Made by a program: the position numbers and the translations under genes
Assembly (NCBI GenBank): GCA_964626565.1
Contig: CAZVFX010000154.1
Span: forward strand, 1 to 14,662
Reading direction: 5' to 3'
Length of the DNA stretch: 14,662 bases
Origin: CAZVFX01 sp964626565
GTDB lineage: Bacteria > Myxococcota_A > UBA9042 > CAIXZC01
Shown: positions 1-7,386 of the stretch, one piece after another
Numbering within the stretch: the stretch's first letter is position 1
Layout: each line of letters starts with the position of its first letter
Notes under the pieces: model-generated
The model's input: only the letters and a program-made list of their open reading frames with translations
What the model was told of the DNA's origin: nothing
The model's database searches: none

Positions 1-46
1 GCCGGGAGGGTTGGGATGTGGGCGCTGACGGTCAGGAAGCGACAAT

Positions 47-286
47 CTATCCCCTATCCGCCCTCCGCTGCGCTCCGGGCACCTTTCCCAGCGGGAAAGG
101 ACCTCTTCTACGGCCACCACTCCAGCCGATCCTCCTCGTAAGCGCCGACAGGCGCGGAAACGTCATGCTTCGGCCCGCGCACCTGAAGGTGCATAGGCCC
201 TCAGGAGAATCGGCCCCCGTGGTGGTGGAATAAGCGGTCCTTTCCCGCTGGGAAAGGTGGCGCCGCAGGCGTCGGATAGGGGATAG
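47..286. repeat. 240-bp imperfect palindrome: two inverted copies of a hairpin unit
   Basis: Outer arms 47-60 and 273-286 are perfect 14-bp inverted repeats (CTATCCCCTATCCG). Inner arms 80-103 and 236-259 are perfect 24-bp inverted repeats. Each inner arm is itself a hairpin (CCTTTCCC, 3-nt loop, GGGAAAGG at 82-100 and 239-257). Between outer and inner arms the two sides differ in sequence but each can fold into a GC-rich hairpin. Pairing continues inward: 125-136 pairs with 203-214 at 11 of 12 bases, and 114-120 with 219-225. The centre holds two more small hairpins, 142-155 (GCGCC/GGCGC) and 179-192 (GCACCT/AGGTGC). It looks like a non-autonomous, REP/MITE-like intergenic element. The unit 'GGGAAAGG hairpin, variable hairpin, GGATAGGGG' resembles intergenic palindromes I have seen in other genomes, but I cannot name a family. 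No target-site duplication is evident at its edges. Confidence 0.85.
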
Positions 287-330
287 CTTGTTCGCAACCC
301 CACCAACATCACCCCAGGCACCCCAACCCG

Positions 331-347
331 GCCGGCCCGCGGCCGGC
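331..347. other. GC-only perfect stem-loop
   Basis: GCCGGCC (331-337), loop CGC, GGCCGGC (341-347): a perfect 7-bp stem in the gap downstream of the hydrolase gene that ends at 410. No T-run follows on either strand, so it is not a classical intrinsic terminator. It could pause polymerase or protect the mRNA 3' end. The rest of 287-409 shows nothing else clear. Confidence 0.5.
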
Positions 348-372
348 AGGCCTTCTACCGTGGGAAGGTGGA

Positions 373-407
373 AGACACAAGTCTCCACCTCACCTCCGGT
401 GGTGTCT
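373..407 (-). terminator. Weak candidate terminator hairpin after the hydrolase gene
   Basis: AGACAC at 373-378 pairs with GTGTCT at 402-407, and a nested CACC/GGTG stem lies at 391-401. It begins only 3 bases past the stop codon of the minus-strand gene at 410. There is no T-tract, so intrinsic termination is doubtful. Confidence 0.25.
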
Positions 408-409
408 CG

Positions 410-2893
410 CTACTCAGCGAAAGGGATGTTTGTGTAGGGCACGAACTCCCGGCAAGGCTGCCCCCTCAGGGAGTTGCATGGGGGGAGCTCGGTGGGTACT
501 GCAACGGTGGAAATCAGGGGCAAGGCGATGCTGGACGCGAAATCGGCCTGGTGGGCGACGGTGTGGGTGGGGGTTTCCTCGAACTCCAGCAGTTTGAACC
601 GCCAGGACGCCATGCTGTCGCCGGGAGTATCGACGACCACTCTGATCTGGGACCCGGCCCGGAAGATGTGGGAGAAAGGCATCATCTCAATGCGGGTGTA
701 GTTCCACTCCCCCGCGGCCAGCGGCTCGACGTCGGTCTCGTAGTGCATTTGTATCGGCCTGAGCTCGGTGGAGCTTTCGGCCAACGCCCGGCGGCTCGCT
801 CGCAGCCAGCCGCACATGATGTACGACTCGAAACCGTCGGGTCGTACCTCGGTAATGCACGCTTCCAGGTCTGCGTCTTCCGCGGTGGACTGCACCCACA
901 AGTCCACGCTGGCGTGACCGATCATCACCATGTCCTCTTCCAGGGGCGGGCCCACGAAGCTGGCCGCCATTCCGGGCGCGGGCTGCGCGAGGTTCCAGTC
1001 GGGCTGGAGCGGGTTCACCGACCCGCTGGCCAACGTTCCCCGCTGCCCCGCTTCGGGGTCCAGCAGGAAGGAACTGGCGCCGCCTTCAGCGGGCGGTTCG
1101 GAAGGGGACAGACCTCCTTCCGGCTGGAAGAACCAGCGGCTGACTTCCGTCGAGGGAAGCGGCCATGCGTCAAAGTGTTGTTCGAAAGTACCCTGGGGCG
1201 CGCCCGGGGCTACATCCGGCGCCGCACCCGATTCGAAGATCACACGCAAGGGCTGCTCAGCCTCGTAGTCGCTCCGGGCCTCCTCGTAATCGGTGTAGTC
1301 CGCGAACCGGGGATCGGGGAGAGAGAGGGGAGCGCCGAACACGTCCTCCATAAAGACCGGCACCATCGCGGCCATGTCTTTGGGAATCACCGGTATCTCC
1401 TGATCCACGTAAAAGCCGAGGAAGTTGGCCCACTCGGCCAGAATCTGGGGAGAGAACCCATCCATGTGGATGCCGTTGGTCATGGTGAACCTGGTCACCG
1501 GAGAGCCGGTGAACAAAGGAAAGAGAGCAGGAAAATGGGGCCCGGTCTGCTCATCCTGAGTCTGCCCCACCAGGAACACCGGCACCTCAATTTGGTCAAC
1601 GAAGGACGTGGGGTCCACCTGCCCAGCTACTTCGTCGGTATAGAAGGGGTTTTCCAGCGCCTTGGCGATGACGTCCAACATCTGGCTGTGGAGCAGTTGG
1701 TGCTCCTCGCACACCGTGTCTCCTTCTTCCACCAGCTTGGTGATCCAGCCGTGCGCGTAAGGTTTCGCCTTGTTCAACACGTGCTCGATCCAGTTGAGGG
1801 CGAAGCCGTCGTTGTAGATCCCGCCGGGCACAAGGGTGGTGGCCGTATTCGCAATGACCGAAAACGGGGCTATGGCGGCCAGGCTCGGCGGCTTGGTGGA
1901 CGCAACAAACAGTTGCGTGATTCCCGGGTAGGACAGGCCCACCATACCGACCTTTGCGTGTTTGACCCAGGGCTGGTGTGCGACGGTCTCTATCACATCA
2001 TACCCGTCCAGCAGTTGAAGCGGCTCAAAGTAGTCGTACGCCCCGCCCGAACACCCCGTCCCCCGCAAATTCACGCCGATAACCGCGTATCCCATCAGCC
2101 CGGTAATGAGGCCCGAGGGGAAATTGGGTGCGTTGCACAAGATCGGGTAGAGGCCGCAAAACGCTTCCGCCGGCCCGCCTACCGACTTGCCGGGGCGGCT
2201 GGGGCTGTAACCCGAAAGGTTGACGAGGGTCGGATAGGGTCCGTCTTCCGGAAGGCCGGGGAGGGAGAGGAAGTAGGAAAGCAGCGTACCGTCCCGCATC
2301 TCCATGTAGCCATACCCGACCTGGAGTGTTTTGGAGAGGTAAAAACCCTCGCCGGGGTAGCTGCTTTCGATGGACATGACGGTCATGGGCCCGGCGTAGT
2401 CTTCCGGGTCATCCGCGAGGCGCACCGAATAGCCGGATCCCGGAGTGATCTCACGGAACACCCGGGAACCCTGATAATCAGCGGGCAGCTCCTGCAGCAC
2501 GTCACCTTCGGGCCCCACCAACTGCAGGACGATTTCGGGCTCTGCATTCCACACGTAGATCTGCTCCACCGTAGGCCGTACGGAGAAGCTGTCGGAGTAG
2601 TGCATGGGCGGACCGAGGTCGGGTTCGATGTCGTCAATTTCTTCGATTTCTTCTACGTCGACAGAGTCTGCAAAGACTTCGGCCAGGTCGGGATCTGCCA
2701 GGTCCTCGACCGCTTGTACGTCATCAGGGTCGGTAGATGAATCTGCAGACACGTCCGCTGACACATCTGCCCCCAGGTCCTCTTCCTGAGTTCCGGATTC
2801 GCCGGAGCAAGCCGCTCCTGCCAGCAGCAAGAAGATGACCGACATCAACATGCAGGTTACGCGCGGGGTGCGTGTCGCCTCTCTGGAATTCAT
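410..2893 (-). CDS. CocE/NonD family alpha/beta-hydrolase lipoprotein (X-Pro dipeptidyl-peptidase-like)
   Basis: An 827-residue exported protein. The start ATG at 2893 is set by AGGAGG 7 bases upstream and by the signal peptide that follows (hydrophobic residues 15-28, lipobox GAAC, Cys29). Residues 36-95 are a very acidic, D/E/V/A-rich spacer. About 100-180 form a small beta-rich domain. The S15/CocE catalytic domain follows: RGTGCSGG at 277-284, nucleophile elbow GLSYPG at 319-324 with Ser321, likely acid Asp447 (QTQDEQ) and His476 (GIHMDG). From about residue 530 comes a PepX_C-like jelly-roll domain. The family cleaves esters, amides or Xaa-Pro dipeptides; the substrate here is unknown. 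It is transcribed alone, divergently from the spermidine-synthase-like gene. An in-frame extension upstream to 3436 is rejected because it lacks a signal peptide and crosses that neighbour. Confidence 0.9.
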   Translation of the reverse strand: MNSREATRTPRVTCMLMSVIFLLLAGAACSGESGTQEEDLGADVSADVSADSSTDPDDVQAVEDLADPDLAEVFADSVDVEEIEEIDDIEPDLGPPMHYSDSFSVRPTVEQIYVWNAEPEIVLQLVGPEGDVLQELPADYQGSRVFREITPGSGYSVRLADDPEDYAGPMTVMSIESSYPGEGFYLSKTLQVGYGYMEMRDGTLLSYFLSLPGLPEDGPYPTLVNLSGYSPSRPGKSVGGPAEAFCGLYPILCNAPNFPSGLITGLMGYAVIGVNLRGTGCSGGAYDYFEPLQLLDGYDVIETVAHQPWVKHAKVGMVGLSYPGITQLFVASTKPPSLAAIAPFSVIANTATTLVPGGIYNDGFALNWIEHVLNKAKPYAHGWITKLVEEGDTVCEEHQLLHSQMLDVIAKALENPFYTDEVAGQVDPTSFVDQIEVPVFLVGQTQDEQTGPHFPALFPLFTGSPVTRFTMTNGIHMDGFSPQILAEWANFLGFYVDQEIPVIPKDMAAMVPVFMEDVFGAPLSLPDPRFADYTDYEEARSDYEAEQPLRVIFESGAAPDVAPGAPQGTFEQHFDAWPLPSTEVSRWFFQPEGGLSPSEPPAEGGASSFLLDPEAGQRGTLASGSVNPLQPDWNLAQPAPGMAASFVGPPLEEDMVMIGHASVDLWVQSTAEDADLEACITEVRPDGFESYIMCGWLRASRRALAESSTELRPIQMHYETDVEPLAAGEWNYTRIEMMPFSHIFRAGSQIRVVVDTPGDSMASWRFKLLEFEETPTHTVAHQADFASSIALPLISTVAVPTELPPCNSLRGQPCREFVPYTNIPFAE

Positions 2894-2940
2894 AGCGTGC
2901 CTCCTGGGGTTACAGATGGTGCGACTACCACCGGCTTTGT

Positions 2941-2970
2941 ATTCTGCCATCTGTTGCGACCAAAGGTCAA
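2941..2970 (-). promoter_or_regulatory. Candidate sigma70-type promoter of the CocE-like gene
   Basis: On the minus strand, -35 TTGACC (2970-2965, 5 of 6 to consensus), an 18-base spacer, then -10 CAGAAT (2946-2941, 4 of 6). The -10 lies about 48 bases before the ATG. A small dyad GACC-AAA-GGTC (2958-2968) overlaps the -35 and could be an operator. Confidence 0.35.
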
Positions 2971-2987
2971 AGGAACTGTCGCAATCG

Positions 2988-3015
2988 GCAGTGAGCAGTG
3001 GGCGATGAGCGGTGA
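2988..3015. repeat. Heptamer tandem repeat, consensus GC(A/G)(G/A)TG(A/G)
   Basis: Four consecutive 7-mers: GCAGTGA (2988), GCAGTGG (2995), GCGATGA (3002), GCGGTGA (3009), then a decayed fifth, GCAACTG (3016-3022). It lies in the 177-bp divergent gap between the CocE-like and spermidine-synthase-like genes, just upstream of the latter's start. It resembles the short tandemly repeated heptamers found between genes in several bacterial phyla. Function unknown; it may be slippage-prone. Confidence 0.65.
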
Positions 3016-3070
3016 GCAACTGCGAACAGCAAGATTCCACAAATGGGAAACTGCTGGTATGGTGTTCTTT

Positions 3071-3751
3071 ATGAAACGTTGGGAACAGATAGATAGCGTT
3101 GAGGTTCCGGGCGGCGGGGAGCTGGTGCTCGTACGGCGTGGCGAGGAGTTCGTAATCCGCGCCGACGGCCTGGAACTCATGACCAGTCGGGTGCACGGGT
3201 CTGAAGATGCGTTGGCTGAGTTTGCGTGCGTGCCTGTTTCCGGTCGGCACCAGGCCCGGGTTTTGATCGGGGGCCTGGGCATGGGCTTCACTCTGGCTGC
3301 TGCGCTGAAGTTCCTGCGCGCTGATGCGCGGGTGGAAGTGGCGGAAATGGTGCCCGGGGTGGTGAAATGGAATCGTGAGCATCTTGGTCACCTGGCCGGG
3401 CATCCGCTGGACGACCCGCGGGTCACGCTGCGGCAAGGGGATTTTGCTGCCATGTTAAAGGGTGGGCAGGGTCGGTACGACGCGATCATGAACGACGTGG
3501 ACAATGGTCCCCAGGGGGTCATTGTGGACGACAACAACTGGCTCTATTCTCGAGCCGGGTTGTTGACTACCTACGACGCCTTGCGTCCGGGCGGAAGGTT
3601 CACAGTCTGGTCGGTAGGTCCAGATTCCGATTTCACCGGACAATTGCGCAAAGCCGGGTTTGACGCGCGGGCAAGAGGCGTTAGGGATAGCGGTGGAAGA
3701 AAGGGGCGGCGGCACGTTGTGTGGGTCGCCAAGCGCAAGGCGGCCCTTTGA
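3071..3751 (+). CDS. Small spermidine synthase-like (SAM-fold) protein
   Basis: A 226-residue cytosolic Rossmann-fold protein of the spermidine synthase/methyltransferase superfamily. The glycine-rich nucleotide loop is VLIGGLGMGFT at residues 64-74. The acidic end of strand 2 is VEVAEMVP (88-95), and the motif-III-like segment is DAIMNDVDNGP (137-147), followed by LRPGG (171-175). At 226 residues it is shorter than true polyamine aminopropyltransferases (about 280-300) and lacks their full N-terminal beta domain, so the reaction may differ. Databases usually call such short forms 'spermidine synthase'. The start is uncertain: ATG 3071 (MKRWEQ) matches the family's usual N-terminus, ATG 3059 is in frame, and neither has a clear Shine-Dalgarno. 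Its 3' end lies 19 bp from the convergent lipoprotein gene. Confidence 0.75.
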   Translation: MKRWEQIDSVEVPGGGELVLVRRGEEFVIRADGLELMTSRVHGSEDALAEFACVPVSGRHQARVLIGGLGMGFTLAAALKFLRADARVEVAEMVPGVVKWNREHLGHLAGHPLDDPRVTLRQGDFAAMLKGGQGRYDAIMNDVDNGPQGVIVDDNNWLYSRAGLLTTYDALRPGGRFTVWSVGPDSDFTGQLRKAGFDARARGVRDSGGRKGRRHVVWVAKRKAAL

Positions 3752-3770
3752 GGCTGCAGTTGCGAGGCCC

Positions 3771-4178
3771 TTAGTCTGCCAGCTCCCAGGTCACATCACG
3801 CAACAATTCGTCACCACCGGCCGTACCCTGAGAGATTGAGCCGTCCTTGGCCACTTCCGCCTTGAACTGGTCGGTTCGCGCCAGCACACCGGTTACCCGC
3901 ACCTGCTTCCCATGAACTTCGTCGGGCCAGTCGGGTATTTCGATGCAATAGAGCATCATCGCCTTGGTATGCACCATGGCCGATAGCTTCGCATTCGCGG
4001 CTTCACCGACAAAGGTGACCCGTTTGCCCAGGTTGGCCTCGACGTCCGACGAGTTGGCAACGGTCACCGGCCCGGCAGCAGGGGCCGCAGTAGCGGCCTT
4101 GCCCTTACATCCGCAGTGACAACAGCCGGAAAGCCCCAGCATCGAAACTGCGAGCAATAGGATCGTGTATTTACTCAT
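3771..4178 (-). CDS. Small Cys-rich lipoprotein with OB-fold-like C-terminal domain
   Basis: 135 residues. ATG 4178 has AAGGAG at 4189-4184, 5 bases away. The signal peptide is short (MSK, then a hydrophobic run) with a canonical lipobox LSGC, Cys19. The mature N-terminus reads C-C-H-C-G-C (19-24), leaving Cys20, His21, Cys22 and Cys24 next to the lipid anchor as a possible metal or redox site. After a short Ala-rich linker, residues from about 40 form a compact beta-rich domain (RVTFVGEAANAK..., GKQVRVTGVLAR...) like the small OB-fold modules of exported proteins. Function not recognised. It lies 74 bp downstream of the Ig-domain gene on the same strand and may be the last gene of that unit, although the gap leaves room for its own promoter. 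Confidence 0.75.
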   Translation of the reverse strand: MSKYTILLLAVSMLGLSGCCHCGCKGKAATAAPAAGPVTVANSSDVEANLGKRVTFVGEAANAKLSAMVHTKAMMLYCIEIPDWPDEVHGKQVRVTGVLARTDQFKAEVAKDGSISQGTAGGDELLRDVTWELAD

Positions 4179-4252
4179 GACAACTCCTTCATGGTTGGAA
4201 CCAGCATCACCACAGATTCAACCCTACCGCAAGCGCATCCGCCCCACAAATA

Positions 4253-6058
4253 TCATGGTTGCTGGCAGCCAACGAGATAACGAAGCTTGCCCCCGGAAAT
4301 GTGCCCGACTCTAAGATAGGTCATGGGTGCGGGCAGTCCCTCGCCCCAAAACTCCCAGTCTCCAACCAGGGCGCCATCCCAGAACAGTTTGCAGTTGCCT
4401 TCGTCGCTCCCGGGGTATGGGCGATACTCGATGCGCACCGTGTGGTTGCCCCCGCTGACCGGCAGATCGTGGAGGCTGTACGCGTAATGGTCGGAAAGCC
4501 ACTCAGGGTAAAAATGCCCTTCGCCAATGTTGGCCGACATGAACCAGATCTTCTGATTCGCCAGCCTCAGGCCCAACTTGTCGTCGCCTCCATGAACGAA
4601 TAGATCAAGCTCGGTTGTCTCCTTACCTTTCAAGTAGCGCTTGAAGTGTCCGGCGTTGCAGCCGTTCAAGTCCGCCTCCAGGACCCAGTCGTTGTTGTAG
4701 GGCAGGCTGACCGGAACCTGCTTGTCCAGGTCGCCCGCGGAAGGGAGGTTCACTTTCGCATCCCAGGCGCGCAAGGTGACCGCGCCGGCTTCGGACAGAG
4801 TGGCGCCGCACTGGTCGGTTACTTCGCAGCGATAGTCCCCGGCTTCCGCTCCCGTGAAGTCGTGGATGGTGAGAGCGCCTGTCTTCACGCCCGCGTATTT
4901 GGCGCCCGCCTGCAGCGGCGCGCCGTCCTTCTCCCACTGGTACGAAACCTCCCCTGCCCCTTGGGCAACCACCGGGAGCACCACGTCCGCGTGCTCGCAA
5001 ACCTGCAGGGACGGGGGGCCTTGTATTACCGACGGGCCGTTGCCCACCGTGACCGACGCGGGTGCGGACAGAGAGTCGCCGCAAACACCGGACGCTTTGC
5101 ACCGGTATTTCCCGGCGTCGCTCGGCTGGAGGTCGGATAGTGCCAGCTTGTTGGTGGCCGCCCCGGACACGCCCGGGCCATCTACCAGGGCAACGCCATC
5201 CTTGCGCCATTGGTAGGTGACCTGGTCACCGGTGGCCTTTGCGGTCAAAGTCACCCCACCTCCGGGGCACACGTGCTGTGATTGCGGGTGGGAGTAAAAC
5301 TCAACGGCCGGCTGGCACGCGACTTCGCCGATGATTTCGACGCAGTCGAGTCGGCGGGTAACATCGCTGTCTCCATCCAGGAACAGCCGGATGCCGGTGA
5401 TCTCGCCGGAGACGTTGGTTTGCTCGGCCGCCCAACTGGCCATGCCGGAGCCTTCGGCCTCGGCCATGACTCCGGTCCAGGAACCGTTTTTTAGAAGGGA
5501 CAGACCTATGCTGCCTCCGTCGAGCCGATAGGCGAAATTGACGGTCAGGTCGGTGTAGCCTTTGGTAGTGAACGGCGGCCCGACATACTCCAGGCACCTT
5601 CCCCCGCCGTTCTTTCGCCAGACGTATCCGCCGCCACCATCGCACCCGTCGTGGTCTTTAGCGTACTCCACTGTGCCGTCTTTTGGGGTCTGGCAGTCAG
5701 CTTTGAAGACCTTCCACCGTCCGGCAAAGGGGTTCGAGTCAAAATGCTCGGAGAATAGAACTTCCGGGCCGTAGACCGGCACGTAGATATCTTCTTCCTC
5801 CGCGGTTTCAGCTTCCACCTGAATGTCCGGCATCACTGCCTCGTGGACGTCATCCGGCTTGGAGTCGGGGATGGAATCAACGGTTTTGAATCGGGGCGTC
5901 AGGTCGGGGAGGGGAACGAGGTCATGGATGTACGCCTCGGGTGTGGCGAGTTCTTTGTGCTTCGCCGCTCCGGCGTCTTCTTCAATGACGGTTGTGCTGG
6001 TGCATGAAACCAGAACCCACGCAACCAGCACAGCCTGTCTATTGGGAGTGAACAACAA
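4253..6058 (-). CDS. Ig-domain surface lipoprotein flanked by beta-sandwich domains
   Basis: About 601 residues. Its start overlaps the 3' end of the upstream sialidase-like gene. AGGAGG at 6070-6065 abuts a GTG at 6064 (spacing 0) but lies 6 bases from TTG 6058, so TTG 6058 is my choice; GTG 6064 or TTG 6055 are alternatives. Numbering from TTG: signal peptide with lipobox LVSC (Cys19); acidic linker about 25-95; a Cys-containing beta-sandwich about 100-248; Ig-like domain 1 about 251-338 (YQWRKDG ... SDAGKYRC); Ig-like domain 2 about 343-429 (YQWEKDG ... EAGDYRC); and a C-terminal sandwich about 450-596. Each Ig domain has the C-W-DxGxYxC pattern typical of I-set folds in bacterial surface proteins. 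The likely role is binding an extracellular ligand, possibly a carbohydrate. No catalytic motif seen. Confidence 0.85.
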   Translation of the reverse strand: MLFTPNRQAVLVAWVLVSCTSTTVIEEDAGAAKHKELATPEAYIHDLVPLPDLTPRFKTVDSIPDSKPDDVHEAVMPDIQVEAETAEEEDIYVPVYGPEVLFSEHFDSNPFAGRWKVFKADCQTPKDGTVEYAKDHDGCDGGGGYVWRKNGGGRCLEYVGPPFTTKGYTDLTVNFAYRLDGGSIGLSLLKNGSWTGVMAEAEGSGMASWAAEQTNVSGEITGIRLFLDGDSDVTRRLDCVEIIGEVACQPAVEFYSHPQSQHVCPGGGVTLTAKATGDQVTYQWRKDGVALVDGPGVSGAATNKLALSDLQPSDAGKYRCKASGVCGDSLSAPASVTVGNGPSVIQGPPSLQVCEHADVVLPVVAQGAGEVSYQWEKDGAPLQAGAKYAGVKTGALTIHDFTGAEAGDYRCEVTDQCGATLSEAGAVTLRAWDAKVNLPSAGDLDKQVPVSLPYNNDWVLEADLNGCNAGHFKRYLKGKETTELDLFVHGGDDKLGLRLANQKIWFMSANIGEGHFYPEWLSDHYAYSLHDLPVSGGNHTVRIEYRPYPGSDEGNCKLFWDGALVGDWEFWGEGLPAPMTYLRVGHISGGKLRYLVGCQQP

Positions 6059-7322
6059 ATTCACCCTCCTGTTCCAGCAGCCACGCTTCGTTGAGGTGTA
6101 CCCACCCGATGGTGTTGCGCTCGTCGGTAAAGGTGATCCAGATGGTTTCATCGGAAGGGTCTTGAGCGACCGAAGTATAGCCGTGGGAGCAGCTTCCCGG
6201 AGGGTCGCAGGGCCCGTCGATGTCGGTGACAAGGGGCCAGGTCTGTCCCCCATCTTCGGACAGGGCTGCGGACAGGGGGTAGCGGCCCGAAAGGGTGTTG
6301 TTGAATGCAAGCACGACTCGGCCGCTCTTCAGCCGCGTCATTTCGATGCCGGTGCTGTCGTTGGGCACCTGGCTGATCGCGCCGGCTGTCCAGGTGGCTC
6401 CGAAGTCGGGGGAGGTCATTTCGTAGGCCATGCTGTGGACGGAGCTGGTGTTTCGGCTGATGGAAAAGATGGTGCCGTCATCCCGCTCGATAACCGTGGG
6501 TTGGATCATGGACAGATGGTCCACCAGCCCTTGCGGGTCATCGTCAAAAGCTATTTCTACCCATTCGGTGTGAAAGTCATCGGCGGAGATCATGAAGGAG
6601 GGAATGTAGAGAGTCTCGTCGTAGGTGGGAAGGAGCAGATTGCCGTTGGACATGCGGATCGGCTTGTTGCGGGTCATCCAGCCCCAGTCGTCGCGCAGGG
6701 TCTGGACGTCGCTCCACGACTCCCCGCCGTCTTCACTGCGAATCAGGCGCAAGACACCGTCGTTCCAACTGTTGCCACCCAGAATCGTTACGAAAAACAG
6801 GTACAGAGCGCCACTCTCGTGGACCCAGATTACCGGGTTGCCCTCAGCGTGCTCCGGGTCGTCAAAAAGCACCTCCGCCCCCCCGAAACTCTCCACACCT
6901 TCAAGTTTGCGGCTCCAGACTATGCGGGAGTCCTTGGATTTCTCCGCGATGCCATGATACCAGGCGATGAGTACGGTGCCGTCGGCCGTCACTGCTACTG
7001 AGGAGCCGTGATGATTGCAGTCGAGGGTTTCTTCGCCGGAGTCGAAGTGGGTGCACGCAAGGCTGTCCGGAGGTATCACCTGGCCGCGCTCGAACAGGGG
7101 TGCCTGGGGGACGATATCCACCGGGTCGTCTGGGGCGTCGGGTGTCAGTTCGTCGTGGGCAACGGCCAAGTCGGTGGTTGCCTCGCTACTGTCCAAAGGG
7201 ACAAGCTCAGGTTGCATGACGGTGTCGGCTCCGACGTCGTCGGACGCCGGGGTATCGCCCGAGCAAGAAATCGCCAACGCACAGCAGGCGAGCAGGATAG
7301 AACAAGCGGTTGTGGTTCGCAT
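6039..7322 (-). CDS. BNR-repeat sialidase-like beta-propeller lipoprotein
   Basis: 427 residues. ATG 7322 has GGAG 5 bases upstream. The signal peptide ends in AISC (Cys20), followed by an acidic linker to about residue 72. The rest is a propeller of the sialidase superfamily (BNR_2-like). Three Asp-boxes are visible: SEDGGESW (196-203), SPDFGATW (304-311) and SEDGGQTW (355-362). Conserved-looking core patches are CNHHGSS (102-108), EGNPV (160-164), RNKPI (218-222) and LLLPTYDE (229-236). These patches recall 'exo-alpha-sialidase'-labelled proteins of environmental bacteria, some of which are lyases or other glycosidases, so true sialidase activity is not established. It is first in a probable operon with the Ig-domain lipoprotein, whose start it overlaps. 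A strong promoter lies at 7355-7383. Confidence 0.88.
   Translation of the reverse strand: MRTTTACSILLACCALAISCSGDTPASDDVGADTVMQPELVPLDSSEATTDLAVAHDELTPDAPDDPVDIVPQAPLFERGQVIPPDSLACTHFDSGEETLDCNHHGSSVAVTADGTVLIAWYHGIAEKSKDSRIVWSRKLEGVESFGGAEVLFDDPEHAEGNPVIWVHESGALYLFFVTILGGNSWNDGVLRLIRSEDGGESWSDVQTLRDDWGWMTRNKPIRMSNGNLLLPTYDETLYIPSFMISADDFHTEWVEIAFDDDPQGLVDHLSMIQPTVIERDDGTIFSISRNTSSVHSMAYEMTSPDFGATWTAGAISQVPNDSTGIEMTRLKSGRVVLAFNNTLSGRYPLSAALSEDGGQTWPLVTDIDGPCDPPGSCSHGYTSVAQDPSDETIWITFTDERNTIGWVHLNEAWLLEQEGEFVVHSQ
6065..6070 (-). promoter_or_regulatory. Ribosome binding site that decides the Ig-protein start
   Basis: A full AGGAGG lies inside the last codons of the sialidase-like gene. Its distance is 0 to GTG 6064, 6 to TTG 6058 and 9 to TTG 6055, which favours a TTG start and translational coupling (20-base overlap of the reading frames). 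Confidence 0.6.
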
Positions 7323-7354
7323 CCGGACTCCGGTCTCTTGGTTGCTACCCCGGA

Positions 7355-7383
7355 AGTATGGAAGGGGCGGTCCCGATTGTCAA
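7355..7383 (-). promoter_or_regulatory. Promoter of the sialidase-like/Ig operon
   Basis: On the minus strand: consensus -35 TTGACA (7383-7378), an exact 17-base spacer, -10 CATACT (7360-7355, 4 of 6). The expected start of transcription is near 7348, giving a leader of about 26 bases before ATG 7322. Confidence 0.7.
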
Positions 7384-7386
7384 TCG
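7374..7386. promoter_or_regulatory. Dyad spanning overlapping divergent -35 boxes (candidate operator)
   Basis: A perfect inverted repeat CGATTG-T-CAATCG. The -35 of the minus promoter (7378-7383) and of the plus promoter (7377-7382) both lie within it and overlap each other by five bases. Two polymerases could hardly bind at once, and a dimeric regulator here would control both directions. Confidence 0.6.

Noticed and set aside
18..388. Short open frames on both strands within bases 18-388.
   Set aside because: They are read through the palindromic element, with no ribosome site and no protein-like composition.
368..2740. A 790-codon open frame on the plus strand opposite the CocE-like gene.
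   Set aside because: Its codons are the exact reverse complements of the real gene's codons, so stops arise only where the real gene uses the rare TTA, CTA or TCA. The translation has no domain, signal peptide or ribosome site.
2988..3022. Possible CRISPR-like array.
   Set aside because: The repeats are 7 bp and contiguous with no spacers.
2897..3070. N-terminal extension of the spermidine-synthase-like protein.
   Set aside because: It is translated from the heptamer repeat and promoter gap and does not resemble the family N-terminus.
2894..3436. Upstream extension of the CocE-like reading frame.
   Set aside because: It would bury the signal peptide and lipobox, and it overlaps the spermidine-synthase-like gene. 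ATG 2893 has a full AGGAGG.
6065..6310. Upstream extension of the Ig-domain reading frame.
   Set aside because: It lies inside the sialidase-like gene in another frame, and it would place the signal peptide internally.
5823..7001. A 392-codon plus-strand open frame opposite the sialidase-like and Ig genes.
   Set aside because: Same reverse-complement codon register relative to the sialidase-like gene, and no recognisable protein features.
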